Part shown: positions 25,170-34,882 of the stretch, piece by piece
How the letters are laid out: the number at the start of each line of letters is the position of its first letter
Numbering within the stretch: the stretch's first letter is position 1
Source: CAYLRY01 sp964386535
GTDB lineage: Bacteria; Chloroflexota; Dehalococcoidia; Dehalococcoidales; UBA3254
NCBI GenBank assembly: GCA_964386535.1
Contig: CAYLRY010000007.1
Span: forward strand, 1 to 64,000
Length of the DNA: 64,000 nt
Reading direction: 5' to 3'
The notes under the pieces: generated by a model
The model's input: only the letters and a program-made list of their open reading frames with translations
Told to the model about the DNA's origin: nothing
Database searches by the model: none
Made by a program: the position numbers and the translations under genes

Positions 25170-27092
25170 TTAAAGTTTTTTACTTTCAGCTATCGGGACC
25201 GGCTTTTCAGGTACTCTTACTTTCTCTTTATCACCGGAAGCTTTGATAACGGCTGAAAATCTAGCCGGACAGAGGTCAAGGCAAGATCCGCACTTAACGC
25301 ACTTTTTTTGATCAATAACATGGATCATTCTTTTTCCGCCTGAAATAGCCTGCGTTGGACAGTTCCTGGCACAGATACCGCAACCCTGGCATTTCTCCGG
25401 CATTATCTGGAAAGTGATCATATTAAGGCACAAATGTGCCGGACATCTTTTTCCGACCACATGCTCTTCATATTCATCTCTGAAATAGCGTAAAGTGGTA
25501 ATCACAGGGTTAGGAGCGGTTTGTCCCAGGCCACAAAGAGAACCGGCCTTTATCCCAACAGCCAGATTCAGTAATAAATCAAGGTCTTTACTTTTTCCAG
25601 TTCCATTAGTGATATTATTTAAAATATCCAGCATTTGCTTGGTTCCCGAACGGCAGGGTATACATTTTCCGCAAGACTCTGATTGAATGAATGTCATAAA
25701 AAAGCGAGCTACATCTACCATGCAGGTATCCTCATCCATTACAACCATACCGCCTGATCCTACTATGGAACCAAGTTTAGTCAGGGATTCATAGTCCACT
25801 GTCTGGTCCAGAAAACTCTCCGGAATGCAACCTCCCGAAGGTCCCCCGGTTTGAACTGCTTTAAATTTTTTCCCACCTGGGATGCCACCGCCTATATCAT
25901 AGATAATCGTACGTAAAGGGATACCAAAAGGCACTTCTACCAGCCCTGTACGGTTGATTTTTCCGGCCAGAGCGAAGGTCTTGGTGCCCTTGCTGCTATT
26001 TGAGCCATATCTTCTATACCAATCGCTGCCATTCTGTAAAATAGCAGCTACATTAGCCCAAGTTTCCACATTATTTATATTGGTGGGCTTTCCCCACAAC
26101 CCTGACTGGGCAGGAAAGGGAGGCCTGGGGCTGGGCATACCACGGTCGCCTTCAATAGAAGCTATAAGGGCAGTTTCTTCTCCGCAGACAAACGCTCCGG
26201 CGCCTTCTCTGAGTTCAATCTGGAAGTTGAAACCCGAATCGAATATATTGCTCCCGGTGAGGCCATATTCGGATGCTTGTTTCAAAGCAACTTTCAACCG
26301 TTCAATGGCCAGTGGTTTCTCTGCCCGGCAGTAAATATAACCTTTAGTCGCACCTATGGCATATGCCCCGATCAACATGCCCTCCAGAACAGAGTGTGGA
26401 TCTCCTTCCAGGAGGGAACGGTTCATGAATGCGCCAGGGTCTCCTTCGTCCGCATTACAAATGATATATTTCACCGGACCGGGTTCTCTGCGACACAACT
26501 CCCATTTCAAACCTGTGGAAAAACCGGCTCCTCCCCGTCCTCTGAGTCCTGCGTTTTTAACTTCGGAGACTACTTTCTCAGGGTGCATGCTTAAAGCTTT
26601 TGCCAGGCCGGCATAACCACCGTGGGCAATGTAATGGTTAATATTCTGAGGATCAATGAATCCACAGTTTCGCAGTATAATACGCACCTGAGGTTTCAAC
26701 ATGGGTAGTTCAAAAAGGGGGGGTATTTCCGGTATGGTCGGCTTGCCGGTGGTACCCAGGGCCAGTTCAGAATGAAGGTTATTGTAAACAAGATAGTCTT
26801 CAACCAACTGCGAGGCAGAATCCGGAGTAAGATTACCGTAGTAAATTTCGGGCTTTCCGGGTTTAGCAATGCTGACGATAGGCTCACAATAGCAGGTACC
26901 CAGGCATCCGACTTCCATTAAATTGGCTTTGATACCTAATTTCTGTAGTTTGTTCTTAACAGCATCAATGACATTTAAGGCTCCAGCAGCCCTGCCGCAG
27001 GTCGCCGAACCTATTGTAATACGCGGCTCCTGACTTTGTTCCAGAGCGTTCCAATCGGCTAAAGCAGTTTCCTTTAGTATTTCAAAGATCAT
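25170..27092 (-). CDS. NuoF/HndC-type NAD(P)H-dehydrogenase subunit with extra ferredoxin domains
   Basis: A 640-residue flavoprotein/iron-sulfur subunit. Order: thioredoxin-like 2Fe-2S domain (TCGRAAGA, CLGTCYCEP; residues 25-115), 51-kDa NAD/FMN domain (GLRGRGGAGFSTGLKWE about 180; GAGAFVCGEETALIASIEG about 300), 4Fe-4S motif CGKCIPCRSG about 475, and a C-terminal 2[4Fe-4S] ferredoxin (CQGCGICARNCP, CVKCGSCLDLCP). This is the layout of HndC/HydB subunits in bifurcating complexes. The start is the ATG at 27092 with GGGAG upstream; a GTG at 27104 has no room for a ribosome-binding site. With the NuoE-like partner it could feed NAD(P)H/ferredoxin electrons to the pathway; no hydrogenase subunit is adjacent. 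Confidence 0.9.
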   Translation of the reverse strand: MIFEILKETALADWNALEQSQEPRITIGSATCGRAAGALNVIDAVKNKLQKLGIKANLMEVGCLGTCYCEPIVSIAKPGKPEIYYGNLTPDSASQLVEDYLVYNNLHSELALGTTGKPTIPEIPPLFELPMLKPQVRIILRNCGFIDPQNINHYIAHGGYAGLAKALSMHPEKVVSEVKNAGLRGRGGAGFSTGLKWELCRREPGPVKYIICNADEGDPGAFMNRSLLEGDPHSVLEGMLIGAYAIGATKGYIYCRAEKPLAIERLKVALKQASEYGLTGSNIFDSGFNFQIELREGAGAFVCGEETALIASIEGDRGMPSPRPPFPAQSGLWGKPTNINNVETWANVAAILQNGSDWYRRYGSNSSKGTKTFALAGKINRTGLVEVPFGIPLRTIIYDIGGGIPGGKKFKAVQTGGPSGGCIPESFLDQTVDYESLTKLGSIVGSGGMVVMDEDTCMVDVARFFMTFIQSESCGKCIPCRSGTKQMLDILNNITNGTGKSKDLDLLLNLAVGIKAGSLCGLGQTAPNPVITTLRYFRDEYEEHVVGKRCPAHLCLNMITFQIMPEKCQGCGICARNCPTQAISGGKRMIHVIDQKKCVKCGSCLDLCPARFSAVIKASGDKEKVRVPEKPVPIAESKKL

Positions 27093-27107
27093 TTTTCCCG
27101 CCACTCC

Positions 27108-27581
27108 CTATTTTTCTGGCCGGTTTTCCCTCAGAATTTGCTCTACCCTGGCCACAGTCATACGTCCGTAGACGTTTTTATCCACCACTAATACGGGCGC
27201 TAAGGCACAGGACCCGAAGCACGAGATGGTTTCCAGACTAAAGTGCATATCCGGAGTAGTTTGTCCTGCCTTAATGCCAAGCTGGTTTTCTACCTCCTGC
27301 AGAATGCGGGCTCCTCCTCTAACATGGCAGGCTGTTCCCCGGCAAACCCGGATACTTTTTTTACCTCCGGGTTTAAGCCGAAAAAGAGCGTAAAAGGTAG
27401 CGACCCCGAAAACATGTCCTTCAGAGACCTTCAAAAACCTGGAGATCGCCTTCATAACATCCTCAGACAGGTATCCGAACTCCTCCTGAGCGGCTTCCAA
27501 TATTGGTATCAATTCATCTTTATTGCCTTTGAATCCGGCCAGCACCTTTTTAAGGCTTGCTTGATTGTTTTTTTCTGTCAA
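27108..27581 (-). CDS. NuoE/HndA-type 2Fe-2S subunit
   Basis: A 157-residue 24-kDa-type subunit. The 2Fe-2S ligands are in CRGTACHVRG (about residue 82) and CFGSCALAPV (about residue 124), the standard NuoE pattern. It probably pairs with the NuoF-like protein, whose ATG lies 15 bases downstream. The start is a TTG with AGGAAGGG about 11 bases upstream. It is separated by 183 bases from the DUF3786 gene; a TATAAT-like box on the minus strand at 27653-27658 could begin a separate transcript for the pair. Confidence 0.9.
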   Translation of the reverse strand: MTEKNNQASLKKVLAGFKGNKDELIPILEAAQEEFGYLSEDVMKAISRFLKVSEGHVFGVATFYALFRLKPGGKKSIRVCRGTACHVRGGARILQEVENQLGIKAGQTTPDMHFSLETISCFGSCALAPVLVVDKNVYGRMTVARVEQILRENRPEK

Positions 27582-27764
27582 TTGAACTTTTTCCCTTCCT
27601 GCTCTGTTACAAACAGTCTATCTGATTTGGGATAATTATGCCACAGACATTTATTATAATTCAGAGAAAAGTTACCGGTTTGTTATTTTGCGGATAGCTA
27701 CTGATCTGGTTGTTTCTTAGAATGTAATTATGCCGGTGTATATTGGGACTTTTTTATTGTATTC

Positions 27765-28439
27765 TTATCCGGCTTTGACCAATGACCAGGTGATGTTCTG
27801 GCATAATACATTAATATCCTCTGCGGAAAGATAGTCCAGGATGCATCTGTCAAAGAGGATATTGCCGTTGGGAGGAAACTCATCGTCACCTTTCCAGATA
27901 ACCAGGGTTACAGGCACACGGCTGAAGGCCGGTATGGTGACAGCTATATCTCCAAAAGAAGCCTGGACTCCCCCAAAAATCTTTGAAACATCTACCAGGC
28001 GTTCGGGAGATTCGCCAAAATGATCAATCAGAGGTTTGACTGCCCGCTTAAAAAAACTCGGATAATAGACACTTCCTTCGCTCAGTTCCTGGTAAGCAAT
28101 TACCTCCCGGGACAGGGGTGTCCCTCTGGCCCTAATCAGGTAATGGAGGATCAGTATTTTATCTTTTAAATCAGCCTCCATACCGTTTTTCAGACAGATA
28201 CTCATTTCCGGTAGTATAACCTCAAAGCTCCTGTAGAGGTATTGTAAGTTAATAATCAAAGAGTTACCCTTCATCTGGTAAGATGAGCCGCTTCTTCTGC
28301 ATTGCTCTTTCACGTTATCCAGACCGGCAAGCTGCTCGCCAGCCAGTTTTAAAGCTAATCCGTAGGCCTTATCATAATTTTTTTGGTCCGGTAAAGATAT
28401 TATTGAATGATCCATGTTTTCAATTATACTTCCAGCCAT
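27765..28439 (-). CDS. DUF3786 protein of the acs cluster
   Basis: A 224-residue protein matching the DUF3786 pattern, e.g. LHYLIRARGTPLSREVIAYQELSEG in part (about residues 96-120), YYPSFFKRAVKPLI, VPVTLVIWKGDDEFPPNGNILFD in part, and the end with YLSAEDINVLC. DUF3786 proteins occur beside CODH/ACS and corrinoid genes in anaerobes and have no proven function; a corrinoid-related maturation or sensing role is an inference from context. The ATG at 28439 overlaps the end of acsE by 16 bases. An ATG at 28415 is an alternative start that removes the overlap. Confidence 0.8.
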   Translation of the reverse strand: MAGSIIENMDHSIISLPDQKNYDKAYGLALKLAGEQLAGLDNVKEQCRRSGSSYQMKGNSLIINLQYLYRSFEVILPEMSICLKNGMEADLKDKILILHYLIRARGTPLSREVIAYQELSEGSVYYPSFFKRAVKPLIDHFGESPERLVDVSKIFGGVQASFGDIAVTIPAFSRVPVTLVIWKGDDEFPPNGNILFDRCILDYLSAEDINVLCQNITWSLVKAG

Positions 28440-29302
28440 GAATGGGAATACAGGGACTCTCCATTCAGTACCCTGAAGGTTTTAACATACTTAATCTCTT
28501 CAGGACTTAGTTTAGCTGTATCGATTTTCTCTCCTTCCATAAGCCGGTGGATCATCTGTAACAGCGAGGGTTTGCGTCCTCTTACTATGTCAATCAAGTC
28601 TTTATCAAAGGCATCTATGATGGCGGCATACAGGCCGTATTTCATAAGCATCATCAAAAAGGTACGGTTAAGCCATGGCCTGAGTTCGGAAGGTGTTCCG
28701 TTGGAAACATTGGATAGGCCTACTATAGACTTGCAGCCGGGCGCAATATCTGGCAGCATGCTCATGAATTCGAGGCTGGCCTTGAGCTGGTTGATTTCAC
28801 CGCTGACCGGAGTAGCGATCGGATCAATCCAGATTTTCTCATTAGGTATGCCCTGCTCATTGGCCCTGTATACCAGGTCAACAGCTAGCATGCACCTTTC
28901 ATTGGCATCCCTGGGCATTCCTTCCACTCCCCATAACAGGCCGATCATGTCTGTATTGTATCGATTGACCAGCGGGAGTTCCTGCTGCAAGCGGTCGGGC
29001 TGGAGTGAAATAGAATTAATCAGGGCTTTATTCCGGCAGACTTTGAGGCCGGCCTCCATAGCTACCGGATTGGTGGTATCCAGAGAAAGCGGTTTTTTCG
29101 TCTCTTCCTGTACAGTTTGTACTACCCAGGACATGAACTCGTCACCGCCTTTACGGGCCGGACCAATGTTCAGGTCCAGATAATCCACATCCGCGGCATT
29201 TTCTGCTTGAGCCATCTCCCGGACAGGAATTGCATTTCTTTCACGAAGGGCTGGACCCAGTGACTTGGACATGATATTCAAATTTTCACCTACCAGAATC
29301 AT
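28424..29302 (-). CDS. acsE: Methyl-THF:corrinoid iron-sulfur protein methyltransferase
   Basis: A 292-residue pterin-binding TIM barrel that transfers the methyl group from methyl-THF to the cobalt of AcsCD. Visible are VGENLNIMSKSLGPAL (start), VDYLDLNIGPARKGG (about residue 42), LSLDTTNPVAMEAGL (about 71), NSISLQP and IWIDPIATPVSG, all MeTr signatures. I start at ATG 29302 because AAGGAGC lies 8 bases upstream; the longer frame only extends into acsC. It lies 11 bases after acsC. Confidence 0.95.
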   Translation of the reverse strand: MILVGENLNIMSKSLGPALRERNAIPVREMAQAENAADVDYLDLNIGPARKGGDEFMSWVVQTVQEETKKPLSLDTTNPVAMEAGLKVCRNKALINSISLQPDRLQQELPLVNRYNTDMIGLLWGVEGMPRDANERCMLAVDLVYRANEQGIPNEKIWIDPIATPVSGEINQLKASLEFMSMLPDIAPGCKSIVGLSNVSNGTPSELRPWLNRTFLMMLMKYGLYAAIIDAFDKDLIDIVRGRKPSLLQMIHRLMEGEKIDTAKLSPEEIKYVKTFRVLNGESLYSHSWLEV

Positions 29303-29313
29303 CTGTTTGCTCC

Positions 29314-30657
29314 TTATGCTTTCCAGTTTTTCAAAAATACAGGTATATGGGCAGCTTCTCTTGGTCCTACCTCTATTTTCCAATCCGGCAACTCTTCTTC
29401 CAGCCCCCCACTTTCCTGAGCTGCGTATCCCGGGATAATCAGTTTATGGTGCTTTACCTGTCCGGCTATGCCGCTTTTCTTAACAAAGGGGGCAATGGCA
29501 TCCGCTACAAATTTGCCGGCAGCCCAGGCAGTCATAACGGAAAGACCTTCGGTATCTTTAACCAGCAGATAGGCCGGCACCCGGCTGTTTTCAATCTCGC
29601 CTGACACAATGAAGTAAGTTAAAGAAAAATTAGAGGTAATAAGTACCGGGGAGTTCTCATTGGGCTTGCCGAATTCATAAATTCCTTCTTTAGTAGCCAG
29701 AGGTTTCTGGGGATCGGTAAAAATATTCATTCTTTCCACGAGGAGCGGAAACAAAGAGTGACCCTGGACGTCGGAAAGCACTATAATACCCGCATATTTA
29801 GCGATGAATATGGATGCAATCAGGGCTTCTTTCATGGGATCTGGCGTCATTTCACAGGGAAAGGCTATTGTGGGAAAACCCAGCGTTCTGATCTTTCCCA
29901 AGGCTGCCCGGCGAATAAATATTTGCTCCTCAAAGGCCTGGCGTAAATTACGGCCTCCGGAATCGATTATAATGTCTTTGATCCCTGCTTTTACCAGTTG
30001 ATCGGTCAGAAGGGCAACTTCTTCCAGTCCATTTCCCCTGACAGCCACCGGGCAGTTGGCGGATTTGGCTAGATCTGCCACTTTTACCAAATTATCCTTA
30101 TCTGCGGCATAGAGAAGCGGTTTTCTATCTGCACATTCCTTTAGTCCGGAAGCCAGGATATCCGGGTTGCTGCTAATGAGGATAAGGCTGCAATCACTTT
30201 TTTGTTTAACTTTACTAACCAGTGTGGAGAATTTTTCCTGTTGCCCCGAATCGCATTTGATAGCAGCCATTTCCGCACGCAGGGTCAAACCAACCCTATC
30301 ATATTTGAGATTGTCCAGCCTTCCCAGGCGACCGTCAATTTCAGTTTCGGGCATGGTATCGCTGATTAAAACCGCCAGGCCGGGGGGATTTTCAAATCTC
30401 TTTTCATGGCGGAACATGACAGTCTCACCGCCTGTCTTCACCGCCCTGGCTCCTGTGCCGATGATAACAGGCCTGATGGGAGGTGCAGAAGCTTCGGACA
30501 ACCTGGCTTTTGTCTCCTCTGAGACTGTAGGACAGGCTGCCAGTTCAGCTTTGCCGGCGGCCAGTTGCATCGCGAAAGCCAGGCAGGTAGGAACTCCACA
30601 TTTTCCGCAATTGGTCTTAGGCAGCAGTTTAAAGATTTCTATTCCAGTTAGCGGCAT
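29314..30657 (-). CDS. acsC: Corrinoid iron-sulfur protein large subunit
   Basis: A 447-residue subunit of the CFeSP methyl carrier. The N-terminal 4Fe-4S domain is GKCGVPTCLAFAMQLAAGK (Cys residues near 17-25 and 41), followed by a TIM-barrel that binds the AcsD subunit, and a C-terminal Rossmann-type corrinoid domain (VLITSNFSLTYFIVSGEIE in part; VMTAWAAGKF; ending in VEVGP-like text IEVGPREAAHI). It accepts methyl from AcsE and delivers it to acetyl-CoA synthase. AAAGGAG precedes the ATG. It is tightly spaced between acsB and acsE. Confidence 0.95.
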   Translation of the reverse strand: MPLTGIEIFKLLPKTNCGKCGVPTCLAFAMQLAAGKAELAACPTVSEETKARLSEASAPPIRPVIIGTGARAVKTGGETVMFRHEKRFENPPGLAVLISDTMPETEIDGRLGRLDNLKYDRVGLTLRAEMAAIKCDSGQQEKFSTLVSKVKQKSDCSLILISSNPDILASGLKECADRKPLLYAADKDNLVKVADLAKSANCPVAVRGNGLEEVALLTDQLVKAGIKDIIIDSGGRNLRQAFEEQIFIRRAALGKIRTLGFPTIAFPCEMTPDPMKEALIASIFIAKYAGIIVLSDVQGHSLFPLLVERMNIFTDPQKPLATKEGIYEFGKPNENSPVLITSNFSLTYFIVSGEIENSRVPAYLLVKDTEGLSVMTAWAAGKFVADAIAPFVKKSGIAGQVKHHKLIIPGYAAQESGGLEEELPDWKIEVGPREAAHIPVFLKNWKA

Positions 30658-30675
30658 ATCAAATACTCCTTTTTA

Positions 30676-32883
30676 TTATCCAATTATAGGCGGCAGGCTC
30701 AGGGCCGGGTGATTTTTCTCTGTCAGGAAAGGCAGGATTTCATCTTCGGTGGTTCCTATGGTTTCATCAGCAATCTTATCCAATAAATCAGGGACTCCCA
30801 TCTCAATACCTCTTTGTTGAATCCGTTCTCCAAGCTCTTCTTTCAACATTTTGGGCATCCACACCATTCTTAACAGACCCCCGTCACCCATGATAAATTT
30901 TCTCTGTGTGATGTTATATTTACCGTGACCCACAAAACCCGGGGTGCTCAGACCTCCGCCAATGGTACCGGCCAAAGTGGTGAATTTCATCCCGCAGGGG
31001 GTCATGCCTGTGAAATCACGGTTAACCGTCATTACACCATTACAAATAGGCAACACGGCAGCAATGCATTCGCAGCAGCCGCAGGTGGTCATGGGGTCGT
31101 TTATTATACTGTAGAAATTGTAATGGTCGATTTTACCCCTGGAAGCCTTAAAGACAAACTCATTCACTCCCTTCCATTGGCCCAGTTTTGCATCAATGGT
31201 CTCACCTTTAGGCACTGGCTGATTGGGCCCGGTGGGGTTGATTTCAAAGGAAGCTTTACAATCCATCCAGTTATATGAGCCGCAAAGCCCAGTTCTTTCA
31301 GGGCTGATGACGCAAACATGGCTGGGCGCAAAGGACTGGCACAGGGTGCAGGAGTAGTAAGTCTCCACGCTTTCATCCGTCATGCCTTCAATTCTCATAT
31401 CCCTTGTCCGGTAAACCTCTCGGGCTTTTTCCAGCTTTGACTTTACATCAGCATCATTGGTGTATATTTTTACCTGAAGCTTATCAAAAATGCGGCCGAA
31501 GTCCTGATGCAGTTTGGCATGCAGGATAGCGCCCAGGTGCTTTATCCTGAATCCTTTTTCTACGGCCTGTTTACTGATTCTGATCCAGGCAATATCCCTC
31601 TGCCCGATATGCATGATGCCCTGGGCATAGTTGATGAGATGATGGATCTGTCTTTCCAGAATGGGCTCAAAATCATCCTGCATCTCTCTTCCCGCGACTT
31701 CCACACAAATGGCCATAGGCAATTTGGAGTTTATGGTCACGTCGGTTATTTCGGGGCCGATTACCTCCACTCTGCCGTCTTCAACCTCATTCATATGTCT
31801 GGTAGTAACCCATTCAACCATAGAAGTACGGCCACCTCCGCATTCCAGGTAAATGTCATCCCCGCGTACTCTTTCGCCTTCAAAGGCAGCTCCATATGCC
31901 ACGGGAACAGGAACGCTGGTCACATTGACTTTAAGTCCTCTGACCTCAACAGCTTTAGCCACCAGGTTTTCATGGCTGATATTCGAAACGACATGTTCAT
32001 AGGTAGTTATGCCGGTAGGGAGGACCTCAGGAATAGGGGTATCTGCGATAACCGGAAAGCCGAAGTTGATCGCCCCTGCGGCGTTGGCATACCATTCATC
32101 ACTGACAAAGCCCAGCGGCAGGGCGAAGGCAAAGATACGGTCCTTGTTATATATCAGGATTTTTCTGAATTCTCCAGGCTGGATGCCTCCAAAAGATAGG
32201 GCTGCGCGGGTGGCAAAACCCAATGAGAAGACAGTGGCGGAAACATCCGGACCAAAGGATACCAGCCGGGTTGGCCAGCCAATCTGTACTCCGGCTTCCA
32301 AAAGCTGGTTGGCGAATCTCTGACCATTGTATTCGGCAGACATAAAGACATACAGGTTTTTTTGCTGAAGCTCCTGGGCAATCCTGACAGCGATTTCTTT
32401 CGTAGGCGCTGCTCCCAGTACCGCTGCAAAACCTGGGGCAGTACCGTCGACAAACTCCACTCCCCTTTTTCGCAGGATCACATCATCGGCTGCGCCCAGC
32501 CAGATATTTTCACCGGCAATGTCTTCCGTTTTAGTATAGAATTGCGGCTGCTCCAGATAGCGGATAGCTTCTATGATTTCTTCGGCAAACAGGGTGGCCA
32601 TGCCGGCATCCAGGGCTGGAGCCAGATAAGGCAGAGGATGCAGCTCTCTTACCGGCGGAGGCAACAACAATTTGCATCTGCGGATAACCGCTTCCATATC
32701 GCCCAGTTTTTCCACTTTAATGCCAAGTATTCCGTAGATAATGGGAAGATAATAAGCTGTGTTAGGAAAACCCACAGGTTCATGGGGACTATATGACTCC
32801 ATGGCTTTACGCCATTTTTCTTCAGCCTTGTTGACTATTTTGTAAGCGCCCCTGATAGCCGCTGATGCAATAATCTTGGACAT
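30676..32883 (-). CDS. acsB: Acetyl-CoA synthase, CODH/ACS beta subunit
   Basis: A 735-residue enzyme that joins CO, CoA and a methyl group. Its length fits the bacterial type with the N-terminal CODH-contact domain, not the shorter archaeal form. The A-cluster cysteines are present: CTLC, then HVC 9 residues on and GLCG 10 further (the C-x2-C-x8-C-x9-C pattern), followed by TTCGCCECI, which holds the Cys-Gly-Cys nickel motif. The residue after that motif, normally Phe in the enzymes I know, is Cys here. GGGGGAAG precedes the ATG. It sits 15 bases after cooS. Confidence 0.96.
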   Translation of the reverse strand: MSKIIASAAIRGAYKIVNKAEEKWRKAMESYSPHEPVGFPNTAYYLPIIYGILGIKVEKLGDMEAVIRRCKLLLPPPVRELHPLPYLAPALDAGMATLFAEEIIEAIRYLEQPQFYTKTEDIAGENIWLGAADDVILRKRGVEFVDGTAPGFAAVLGAAPTKEIAVRIAQELQQKNLYVFMSAEYNGQRFANQLLEAGVQIGWPTRLVSFGPDVSATVFSLGFATRAALSFGGIQPGEFRKILIYNKDRIFAFALPLGFVSDEWYANAAGAINFGFPVIADTPIPEVLPTGITTYEHVVSNISHENLVAKAVEVRGLKVNVTSVPVPVAYGAAFEGERVRGDDIYLECGGGRTSMVEWVTTRHMNEVEDGRVEVIGPEITDVTINSKLPMAICVEVAGREMQDDFEPILERQIHHLINYAQGIMHIGQRDIAWIRISKQAVEKGFRIKHLGAILHAKLHQDFGRIFDKLQVKIYTNDADVKSKLEKAREVYRTRDMRIEGMTDESVETYYSCTLCQSFAPSHVCVISPERTGLCGSYNWMDCKASFEINPTGPNQPVPKGETIDAKLGQWKGVNEFVFKASRGKIDHYNFYSIINDPMTTCGCCECIAAVLPICNGVMTVNRDFTGMTPCGMKFTTLAGTIGGGLSTPGFVGHGKYNITQRKFIMGDGGLLRMVWMPKMLKEELGERIQQRGIEMGVPDLLDKIADETIGTTEDEILPFLTEKNHPALSLPPIIG

Positions 32884-32898
32884 TTTTCACTCTTCCCC

Positions 32899-34860
32899 CT
32901 ATTTTTCCAGGTCTCTTCTCATCGCCATATCGTAAAGCACCCTTTCACGGGCTTTATCTATTCCCAGCGCTTTGCGTTTTTTATCGATATGGGCAATCAT
33001 CATATGAGCGGCTTTTACAGGGTCTTTTTCAAATCCCCACATTCCCCCGTAAATTTTTTCATAGTCTTTAAAAAGATAATCGGTTAATTCCCTGGACCCA
33101 ATGGTAGGCCAGGTAACCCCGAAGACGGTATAAACTCCTGAGGTAACAAAATAATGGCCTATGGAGACCGCTTTTTCGCTCATCCATTCCGGGGCTGCTC
33201 CGGCTACCGGCAGGTCGCTCAGGTCATCTCCCAGTCCGCCTTCCTTGACCATGGATGTGGCGGCTATTAATACCCTGCAATTATCAACACATGAACCCAG
33301 ATGTAAAACTGGAGGAATACCTACCGCTTCGCAAACTGAGGCCAGCCCTTCACCGGCATACCGGGCGGCTTCAGGCACCATCAAGCCTGCTTTAGCTGTA
33401 GCCATGGCGCTGCATCCGGTCTGTAGAACCAGAACATCATTCTTAATGAGTTCTTTAACCAGGGTTACATGGGGGTCATCATGAGTTACTCGCGGGTTGT
33501 TACAGCCCACCACTCCAGCTACTCCCCGGATCCTGCCATTGATGATGTTATCGTTCAGGGGCCTATAAGAAGCTCTAAACAACCCCCCTAATAAATAGGT
33601 GATGGTCTCATGGCTGAAACCGGCAATCATATCAGTCTTTTGCTGGGGAATGCGTACATTTTTACCCCGGTTAGGGTAATTGTCTATGGCCATGGTGATA
33701 ATCTGCCGGGCTATCTCAGATGCTTTAAGGTCATCAAACTGAATATAAGTTGAACCTGAGATATGAGCCCGGGGATCAGTGGTAATCAATCTGGTATGGT
33801 AGCACTGTGCTACATCAGTTAAGCCCTGCATAATGCACTGGATATCTACCACCATAGCCTCAACAGCGCCAGTTATAATTGCCAGTTCCTGCTGTAAAAA
33901 ATTCCCAGCAATGGGCACGCCGTGCCGCATCAAAATTTCATTGGCAGTGCAACACATACCGGCCAGATTGATGCCGCTGGCGCCTTTGCTTTTGGCATAA
34001 TTCACCATTTCAGGATCCTGGCTGACTATAGCCAGCATCTCAGCCAGGGCAGGTTCATGCCCGTGGATAATTATATTGACGTCCTCTTCTTTAAGGATCC
34101 CCAGGTTGATCTGGCTGAGAACAGGCGCAGGCGTACCGAACATAACATCCTGTAGATCAGTGGCCAGCATACTTCCGCCCCATCCATCTGCCAGGGCGGT
34201 CCGTGTTGCAGCCTGCATCAGACTGTGATAGTCCTGGTCAACTCCCATGTGCGTGCGGTGCATGGTTTCAACCACTTCTCTATCTATGCCCCGTGGAATT
34301 ACCCCTTGCTGCCGCCAGATCTCCTGACGTTTCAGGGGGGCTCTTCTGATACAGAGGAGTTCGCCTTCCTGTCGGCCAAAGTCCTTTATAGCTATTTCCG
34401 CCACATCCTGGGCAATTTCTTCATTAGTGCGGTCGCCGATTTTCACGCCGAAATCAAGCGCTAATTGCAGTAATTTTTGTTCATCCTTGATCTGGTAGCC
34501 GGCAGCTTTGCCTTCAGAAACTGCCTGGAAAAGCTCCGCTACACGCCTTCCATGATCTGCATGAGCTGATGTTCCCGCAGCGATCATACGCGCAAAATTC
34601 CTTGCAGCGATGGTTTCCGCAGTGGCGCCGCAAACTCCTTTACGTTTTTTACGATCTTCCGGTGTTTCCTCTTTACCTTTTGGCAACGGAACCCGGCAGG
34701 GACCCATAGCACAGTTTTTACAACAACTGCCTTCTACCCCAATCGGGCAGGGCTTGATTGTATCCGACCTGTCGAATGCCGTATTACAGCCGTCCTGCGC
34801 TGCTTTGGCTAACATTTCTAGGGTTGCCTGGTCAATGCTTCTAACTTCCTTTTCCGCCAT
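32899..34860 (-). CDS. cooS: Carbon monoxide dehydrogenase catalytic subunit
   Basis: A 653-residue anaerobic nickel CODH (called acsA when part of ACS) that interconverts CO2 and CO. The N-terminal D/B cluster segment CCKNCAMGPC is near residue 47. C-cluster surroundings are visible: HGHEPALAEM, GMCCTANEILMRHG, VVDIQCIMQG, LQTGCSAMATAKAG, LGSCVDNCR and a late SEKAVSIGHYFV. It lies between acsD and acsB, so it is the CODH of the ACS complex, producing CO for AcsB. AAAGGGAG precedes the start. Confidence 0.96.
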   Translation of the reverse strand: MAEKEVRSIDQATLEMLAKAAQDGCNTAFDRSDTIKPCPIGVEGSCCKNCAMGPCRVPLPKGKEETPEDRKKRKGVCGATAETIAARNFARMIAAGTSAHADHGRRVAELFQAVSEGKAAGYQIKDEQKLLQLALDFGVKIGDRTNEEIAQDVAEIAIKDFGRQEGELLCIRRAPLKRQEIWRQQGVIPRGIDREVVETMHRTHMGVDQDYHSLMQAATRTALADGWGGSMLATDLQDVMFGTPAPVLSQINLGILKEEDVNIIIHGHEPALAEMLAIVSQDPEMVNYAKSKGASGINLAGMCCTANEILMRHGVPIAGNFLQQELAIITGAVEAMVVDIQCIMQGLTDVAQCYHTRLITTDPRAHISGSTYIQFDDLKASEIARQIITMAIDNYPNRGKNVRIPQQKTDMIAGFSHETITYLLGGLFRASYRPLNDNIINGRIRGVAGVVGCNNPRVTHDDPHVTLVKELIKNDVLVLQTGCSAMATAKAGLMVPEAARYAGEGLASVCEAVGIPPVLHLGSCVDNCRVLIAATSMVKEGGLGDDLSDLPVAGAAPEWMSEKAVSIGHYFVTSGVYTVFGVTWPTIGSRELTDYLFKDYEKIYGGMWGFEKDPVKAAHMMIAHIDKKRKALGIDKARERVLYDMAMRRDLEK

Positions 34861-34882
34861 CTTGGTTTAATCTCCCTTTATT

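Noticed and set aside
28407..29183. 258-codon plus-strand frame opposite acsE
   Set aside because: Entirely antisense to acsE, which has unmistakable family motifs; the long frame is a codon-bias shadow.
31507..32199. 230-codon plus-strand frame opposite acsB
   Set aside because: Antisense shadow of acsB without its own start signal or family similarity.
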